Positions 58,386 to 64,000 of a DNA stretch of 64,000 nucleotides are shown here, one piece after another. A program made the translations under genes and the position numbers. The number at the start of each line of letters is the position of its first letter. Positions within the stretch are counted from its first letter, which is position 1. The stretch lies in NCBI GenBank assembly GCA_018398815.1, contig CM031595.1, positions 139,735,580 through 139,799,579 on the forward strand, given 5' to 3'. Source of the stretch: Conus ventricosus. Its lineage: Eukaryota > Mollusca > Gastropoda > Neogastropoda > Conidae. Below the pieces are notes generated by a model. It did no database searches and was not told where the DNA came from. It saw only the letters and a program-made list of their open reading frames with translations.

Positions 58386-60347
58386 TCATCCATTGGGTAA
58401 GTTCTTTGAGTCTGGAGTGTTCTGTGAAATGGAAACTTGCTGCCAAGGTGATACCACTGTCGGAGTTTCAGGTGAGGATGCCCAATGAAGTCTACCAGTT
58501 TCTCGGCAAGAAAGTTTCCCACCCATCAGAAACACATTACTCCCACTAGCTGCATCATTTGTAAGTCCCTTGGTTTTCAGCATCGTGGGATGATACAATA
58601 AGGTTTTTCCTTCACAGTGGCACAGCCAATGATTGTGGTAAAATCAATGATGTGAGTGAAATTATGCCATCCTGTGCCCAGTCCCCTAGTGTGAGTTGTT
58701 TGTTGGAATGTGAGTTCTGTGAATACGACTTGTTTATGAGTTGTTTTTATTTTTCATTCACGGGAAGGTTTCAGTCTGTAGTGAACATTATACATAGAAG
58801 TCTGAGGTCATCTTCAAAAATGTTTCTGACTTACAATAATGTTTCAACTGGTTTGAACAGTATGTTAGGTGCACTGTATTAATTGTAAGCTGCATGGGTC
58901 CAAATTTAGAAAAAAATGTGTCTGCTTCAGTGTGCAAACTACAGTAGTGCTTTGCTATAGCATTAATGTTTTTAACATGTGACTTACAAATTCTTTTGCA
59001 TTAGAAATTTGTTTTCCTGACAATGAAAACCTGGGAACTCTGCCCAAGGCTTGTATCGGTCATCAAATTTATCACTGTGGCCAGATACGGATTTAATGAT
59101 TCAGTTTTGTCAGTCCAGTGCCTTCCTCATTATGAAGAAGTCTCTTGTTCATGAAAATGCAGAAATTTGAAATTTCAGTCATTTCCTGTGAAGTCTGTGC
59201 AAAACTGCGGACAGCCTAGTGCGTCTTTATGGAGTCCTCTTGATATTTGCTAGGGTCTTGAAAATTTTGTTATCTCGGTTTTGTGTTAACCAGTAATTAA
59301 ATATATAAGAAAACGCTGATAACTGCACCTGATGGGGAGAACTAATCAGTTTGAGCCAAGACTCTTTTCATATTGAACCAGTTCTCAGTTTCTCTCTAGT
59401 AACTGCTGGAAACTGTTTTGTTGGTGGTGTAAAGAATCTGGAACTCGTCCCATTAATACTAAAATTCAGGATAATGCTAAATCCCTTGAGGATTTGCATA
59501 TTAAGTTAAGAGTCAACAGCCTAGTATAATTAAATGCTTCTAGTCAGCTATTGCCAAGACTTGCCAGTTCTTGAGAAAATCTCTTGATGTGGGTTATGAC
59601 CCCTTAATTAGCTTATTTCCAACTTCTCTCAAGATGAGGTTCAGCTTTGCAAGTCTCCTAAATGATGTCCTCCTCTTGAGCAGGAATACTTGGCCCAATT
59701 TACTCTGAACTACTATACGATTCCCTTTTTCTTGTTTTAATAAAGCTGACTTTCAAGACTTGTTTCCTCCTGACCCTTGCTTGAGCTTGTTGAGTCACAG
59801 GTATTCATGCCCTCTAGGGAAATCTGCTCCTTAGAAGCTGGAATCTCAATGGCTCTGTTACTTTGTTCACCTATGTTTTGTTTTTTGCCAAGAGCCAAGC
59901 GGCTGCTCTAGACAATGATTTTGCCTCTGCTGACACCTTCATTGTCTCTCCCTGTCCAAAGACGATTGCAACGGAAGCAGATCAGCTGCTCAGTCCAAGC
60001 TTTATATTAACGATCTCCTTTGGTCCATGGAATTGCTCCCAGGATTTCTCTTTGTAGAGGAATGCTGATATTAAACCTCAGATCTGCAAGGTATCTTGCA
60101 ACATAATATCTTTGTTCAAAGAGCTGTTACCTCTTTAGAGTAACTGTGTTCTCATTTATTCCAAGTTCTTTTTTGCTAGCACAGCATCTATCGAAAAGTC
60201 TACCTTTCAAAGGTTTTACTCAAGAAGTATGTCTGAAGACCTACCAGAATTGTACTGTTTGGGTATGCAGTAGATGCTCAGTTAGCAGTGATTGCCCCCA
60301 TCTGTACATATAATGTGTGTGTTTGCATGCATATTTGTTTGTGTATA

Positions 60348-60350
<3 letters not shown>

Positions 60351-60421
<71 letters not shown>
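60351..60421. repeat. (CA)n microsatellite
   Basis: About 70 bp of CA with one interruption, shortly upstream of E16. Confidence 0.95.
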
Positions 60422-60424
<3 letters not shown>

Positions 60425-60524
60425 CATGCACACATGTACACATGTATGCTAATGTACATGCAAAACCGTATGCCTGAGAGAGGATGAATGTTTTGAGTTT
60501 GCTCCCTTTTTGGTGATGTTTCAG

Positions 60525-60666
60525 AACCAGCATGAATGTAGAAACACTTCTGGTGGCGAAGCAGATGGGGTTCTCAGATCAGCAGGTTGGGAAGGGTTTG
60601 GGTGTCTCTGTCCAGGACATCAGAGAGCTCAGACACATGTTGGGCATCGTGCCCTGGGTCAAACAG
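60525..60666 (+). CDS. CPS III/CPS1-type gene, exon E16 (oligomerisation domain)
   Basis: 142 bp, acceptor GATGTTTCAG, donor GTAATA, intact. The first A completes Arg from E15. Then TSMNVETLLVAKQMGFSDQ, QVGKGLGVSVQDIRELRHM and LGIVPWVKQ. It aligns with human [20 protein letters not shown] and on to HPWVKQIDTLAAE. This is the carbamoyl-phosphate synthetase oligomerisation domain between the two ATP-grasp halves. It is the last CPS exon in the window; the second synthetase half and the regulatory domain must lie elsewhere. Confidence 0.95.
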
Positions 60667-60794
60667 GTAATACAGTCAAACAGCTGAATATATTCATAGC
60701 ATGCCTTTGAATTTGAGAAACAAATATTCTCTGCAACATAGGACAATTTAGAAAAAAATGCATGGTTTTCATTGTACCTGCATAAATCAAAAAT

Positions 60795-61101
60795 GGGGAG
60801 TTTGTATTATACTCCCTGTTTGGCTAGTATACTTACCATGTCAGACCATAGCATTCACGGCAGTTAGTCAGCTCTGCCAGGCCGAGATTTTTTGTGGCTA
60901 ATGCAGTAATAAGACCATCACGTGAATCCCACACTACTTCCGCCAGGGAAGAAGCCGGTGTACACTTCCGTTCCTCATTCAACGAGGCCTATGCGCAAGG
61001 TAACCCCGAGAACCATAGCGCTAGCGGGGAAGGTAGAGTGGGCATTAGAGTCTGACATGGTAAGTATACTAGCCAAACAGGGAGTATAATACAAACTGCC
61101 C
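60795..61101. mobile_element. Foldback / MITE-like repeat, clean copy
   Basis: About 306 bp with about 50-bp inverted ends: GGGGAGTTTGTATTATACTC at the left and GAGTATAATACAAACTGCCC at the right, each continuing through CTAGTATACTTACCATG or its complement. Other copies are at 16304-16606 and 4705-5045. The arms also contain a short internal palindrome (GAGTTTGTATTATACTC). It could be a MITE or the terminal part of a larger repeat, because the homology continues into 61102-61400. Confidence 0.75.
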
Positions 61102-61400
61102 ATTTTGGCGTCATATACTGTACCATGTCAGACCATAGCAGAATTCAAAGGACTCGGAGGAGGGCTTAGTGCCCTAATGGTTCTTGGGGTTAGCAGAGGA
61201 ATAGCTATGGATGCGTTAGCCGCAAAAGAAGTCCCTAGAACCATCAGCCCTGGTCATGTGGACATCCCTAAAGTAAAGGCTTATGAAGGATTTTCCGGAT
61301 GCCAGTAGGCTGCCTCCAGGATGTGGTGCAAGAGGACAGCGCTGGATCGCTGTGGAAGTGGCCACGCCCTGCCTCATGGACCTAGCGGGAGATCTGAACG
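61102..61400 (+). repeat. Dispersed repeat continuing from the foldback element, with a 67-codon open frame
   Basis: Homologous to the corrupted stretch from 16607 onward. TACCATGTCAGACCATAGCA, present in the foldback left arm, occurs again at about 61120. The open frame 61105-61308 reads GLGGGLSALMVLGVSRG, then DALAAKEVPRTISPGHVD and VKAYEGFSG. I do not recognise a domain. It runs into the gap. Confidence 0.5.
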
Positions 61401-61500
61401 NNNNNNNNNNNNNNNNNNNNNNNNNNNNNNNNNNNNNNNNNNNNNNNNNNNNNNNNNNNNNNNNNNNNNNNNNNNNNNNNNNNNNNNNNNNNNNNNNNNN
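61401..61500. other. Assembly gap (100 N)
   Basis: Exactly 100 N; a smaller class of gap than the two 1000-N gaps. Confidence 0.99.
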
Positions 61501-61554
61501 ACTCCCTTAGACTGTACCAGGGCAAGCCTACATTCAGCCTTAGCCACCCTTAAA

Positions 61555-61805
61555 CTATTCCCTCCTCCCCCTCCTATGAGTGCATACTCATTCAAACCCA
61601 GCCCCACCCTTACCAACCCTATTAAACACTCCAGTGGTCACTTTCACCCATGACACGTTTCTTCTATGATATCCACCATTTGGGACCCCTACACTAGTCA
61701 AGCCACATAAATATTCTTCCTTTTCCGTGTGCATGGGAAATGATTCATATCACTAACTACATGTGATGGAGCGTCACATGCCTTGATGTGAGGCTACGTC
61801 ACATG
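61555..61805. repeat. Block shared with contig A (10965-11245)
   Basis: Same orientation and order of motifs as 10965-11245. It probably represents the overlap of the ends of contigs A and D. Confidence 0.7.
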
Positions 61806-61808
61806 ACA

Positions 61809-61961
61809 GTGTCGTAACTGAAGACAACTGACCTTGACAAGGTTTCATACAGTGTCGTAACTGAAGACAACTGACCTTGACAAGGTTTCATACAGTGTCG
61901 TAACTGAAGACAACTGACCTTGACAAGGTTTCATACAGTGTCGTAACTGAAGACAACTGAC
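61809..61961 (-). repeat. 43-bp minisatellite of E1 exon end plus splice donor
   Basis: GTGTCGTAACTGAAGACAAC starts at 61809, 61852, 61895 and 61938, exactly 43 bp apart. On the minus strand each unit reads GAAACCTTGTCAAG, then GTCAGTTGTCTTCAG, where the real exon ends CGAAACCTCCTCAAG followed by GTCAGT. Each unit therefore repeats the exon end and its donor. Confidence 0.93.
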
Positions 61962-62051
61962 CTTGAGGAGGTTTCGAATCATGTTATGTTTGATGCCGCA
62001 ATCCACCACCACCACCTGATATTTGTTGTTCAGTCCATAGTACTTCCCGTC
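61962..62051 (-). CDS. CPS III/CPS1-type gene, exon E1 (GATase start)
   Basis: Minus strand, 90 bp (30 codons, phase 0-0), acceptor GTATTTTACAG, donor GTCAGT, intact. It reads DGKYYGLNNKYQVVVVDCG, then IKHNMIRNLLK. VVVVDCGIKHNMIR matches VVAVDCGIKNNVIR of human CPS1, the start of the glutaminase domain. Its true downstream neighbour, E2, is on contig A. Upstream exons (the N-terminal small-subunit-like domain) are not in the window. Confidence 0.95.
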
Positions 62052-62490
62052 CTGTAAAATACACATTTCAGACATGACATGTACAGCTGGGCAAGTGTGT
62101 TCACATATATTCATGATAAATTTACAGATATGTTCTCTTATACATGTGTAGCTGAGCATGTTGTTCACATATGTTTACAAGAAATTTTCAGAAGTATTTA
62201 CTTACACATGCACAATATGTGCACAATCACTCTCAAACATACTTAACTACATTAGCTTATGTATAAAACTGACAAATCCACTCACACACTGACAAATCCA
62301 CTCACACAAATAACACACATATGTTATCTTCAAGGTTACATACATACATTAGCACACACATCTGCACATGCACTGAACGCACACACAAAAAAAACCAAAT
62401 GTACACACCAACACTCATTCAAATATGTCCCTTTGCAAATACACACGCTCATGTGTATACATGCAAATTTGTATAATTGTGCATGTCCAC

Positions 62491-62498
<8 letters not shown>
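62052..62498. other. Intronic sequence without recognised feature
   Basis: Contains scattered CACACA and ATACATAC stretches; nothing else supported. Confidence 0.5.
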
Positions 62499-62569
<71 letters not shown>

Positions 62570-62601
62570 GTGCACGCATACACACACACACACACACACA
62601 C
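62498..62601. repeat. (CA)n microsatellite
   Basis: About 100 bp of CA, interrupted by AAGTGCACGCATA, directly beyond the truncated LINE. Confidence 0.95.
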
Positions 62602-62639
62602 AAACTGCATGCAGACACATACATGCACCCACAGCAGGA

Positions 62640-63115
62640 GCCCTCATGGTCAACCTTATCAAAGGCTTTAGAAAAGTCTAATAAAATTGCATCTATTTGC
62701 TGTCTGTTGTTAAGACAGTTATTAAAATCATTGAGAGTTGTTATAAGTTGAGTCTCACAACTCCTTCGCTGTCTAAAACCATGCTGGGCGTTATTTAAGA
62801 AGTCATATTTGTCAAGATGGTCCATTATGCTACTATATATTATGTGTTCAAGTAGTTTAGCTGATATGGATGTAAGAGAATACAGGTCTATAGTTCTCTG
62901 CTTTGTTTTGTCACCCTTTTTGAATAAGGGAACAATGCTCGCATCTCGCCACTCATCAGGTATTACTCCCCTGGTCCAGTGAAGCTTGGTAAAGTAGTTG
63001 GTATACCTCACTCAATTCATTGGCACAAAATTTTAAGAGCTTGCCAGGAACGCCATCGGGACCAGTAGCTTTGTTTTCATTGATGTTGCGCACAGGAAAA
63101 TGTTCGTTAACGTGT
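62640..63115 (-). mobile_element. Truncated non-LTR retrotransposon reverse transcriptase
   Basis: On the minus strand: NINENKATGPDGVPGKLLKF, a frame break near 63010, then GVIPDEWRDASIVPLFKKGD, SLTSISAKLLEHIIYSSI, NAQHGFRQRRSCETQLI and AILLDFSKAFDKVDHEG. These are the ordered N-terminal RT motifs of Jockey/CR1-type LINEs, up to motif A (F-x-D in LDFSKAFD). It stops there, before the YADD motif, at a CA microsatellite. A dead fragment. Confidence 0.9.
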
Positions 63116-63328
63116 CTGCTATGAAAATGTGTTCACCTTTTATTTGCCTCAGTGGTTTAAGATTTGCCCGTATATAATCAATTTTACCCGTATTGAAACT
63201 TGTATACGGCCGTACAGACCTGAAATCGTAGGTTTCCCGTACAGCAATACGGGAAAAACCGTACAGGTTGACACCTATGCACACACAATTTCAACCCCTG
63301 GCTACCGTTATATAATGAAGAGTCACTG

Positions 63329-63330
<2 letters not shown>

Positions 63331-63371
<41 letters not shown>
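63331..63371. repeat. (CT)n microsatellite
   Basis: About 20 CT units followed by TGTTTGCAGG. A polypyrimidine tract with CAG, but no coding exon after it is recognisable. Confidence 0.95.
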
Positions 63372-63374
<3 letters not shown>

Positions 63375-63580
63375 TGCAGGTAAGGAAGAGGGAAGTATCA
63401 TTCCAAGATATTCATATGAATTAAGTACTTGAACATTTTTCTCATTTACAGATGTGTTTCATTCTGAAAAGTTTCTCAATGTCATAACAGATAAATGGCA
63501 CAGAACAACAACAACAACAAAAAACAAGATGCAAAGCATATAAACGTACTCCCAGTTTATCCTGAATACGCGTGAGATAT

Positions 63581-63860
63581 TCCATAAAGAGGAAAAACCG
63601 TCTTGGGCTGGTGTAACCGTTAGTAATGGCTATTCTGGTAAACATCGGCTATCGTCTGTGACCTAAAATGAACATACTTACAAATTTTCAGAAAGATCGG
63701 CCAAGAACTTTCTGAGATTTTCCATAAAGAAGAAAACCATTATGGGCCGTTAGTAACGGCTCTAACGGTAAACTTAAACATCGGGCATCATCCGTGACCC
63801 ATAATGAACATATCTACAAATTTTCAGAAATATCGGCCACGTACTCCCCCCCCCCCCCCC
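63581..63860. repeat. 140-bp tandem duplication
   Basis: TCCATAAAGA recurs at 63581 and 63721. Both units continue through GTTAGTAA, ATAATGAACATA-like and ACAAATTTTCAGAAA sequence to a GATCGGCCA/TATCGGCCA motif. Confidence 0.85.
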
Positions 63861-63870
63861 CCCCCCCCCC
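63846..63870. repeat. Poly-C tract
   Basis: 25 C in a row, followed by ACCCCCACACCCC. Confidence 0.9.
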
Positions 63871-64000
63871 ACCCCCACACCCCGGTCTCCACAACTTGAT
63901 TGCTGTGCCAAAAGATCCGCCTTTGATTAAATTTGTTTACAATCAAAGATTTGAAGTATATGTCGTTGTCGTTGGTGTTGTCGTTGTTGTTTGAGCGTGA

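Larger units (their letters stand above)
55182..60524. other. Remainder of the E15-E16 intron, mostly unassigned
   Basis: The overlap with contig B ends at about 55808; from there the sequence is present once. It is AT-rich, with microsatellites at 58275-58385 and 60351-60420 and one unassigned ORF at 56002-56400. No CPS exon was found here. E15 and E16 are phase-compatible, so none is required. Confidence 0.6.

Overview
This is a stretch of a draft animal genome. Intron-rich gene structure, tRNA-derived SINEs, dense microsatellites and minisatellites, and non-LTR and DNA-transposon relics all point to an invertebrate. The SINE tail resembles a type I know from gastropod molluscs, so a marine snail or other mollusc is likely but not proven. 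Three runs of N (11417-12416, 38850-39849, 61401-61500) split the window into four contigs: A 1-11416, B 12417-38849, C 39850-61400, D 61501-64000.

The only conserved host gene I recognise is a carbamoyl-phosphate synthetase of the CPS III / CPS1 type. Sixteen exons (numbered E1-E16 here) are visible and encode about 736 residues, roughly half of the protein. They run from the glutaminase (GATase) domain through the first ATP-grasp half. All successive intron phases are compatible. The GATase keeps its Cys (GIC motif in E3) and its His and Glu (HPE motif in E5), so the enzyme should use glutamine, unlike the ammonia-dependent vertebrate CPS I.

The scaffold is scrambled. E1 lies on the minus strand of contig D. 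E2-E5 lie on the minus strand of contig A. E3-E5 occur again on the plus strand of contig B, so contig A (1 to about 8960) is an inverted redundant copy of contig B (12417 to about 20860). E6-E15 occur twice on the plus strand: in contig B (23918-32162) and, about 16.96 kb later, in contig C (40881-49120). E16 is only in contig C (60525-60666). The consistent gene order is D reversed, A reversed, B forward, C forward. Scattered one-base indels, different in each copy, break nearly every exon and look like sequencing error. About 5 kb at the start and about 6 kb at 16.6-22.5 kb are strongly corrupted G/C-run sequence.

The most unusual biology is at exon-intron junctions. Three separate minisatellites with 40-44 bp units are built from the junction of the adjacent exon. 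One repeats the E5 acceptor plus exon start, one the E6 acceptor plus exon start, and one the E1 exon end plus donor. Several further 44-45 bp arrays lie in other introns of the same gene. The 11.4-kb intron between E15 and E16 holds an antisense gag-like ORF, an 81-bp dimeric satellite interrupted by a hAT-like element, and an antisense SGNH-hydrolase ORF. Contig D also carries a truncated LINE reverse transcriptase.
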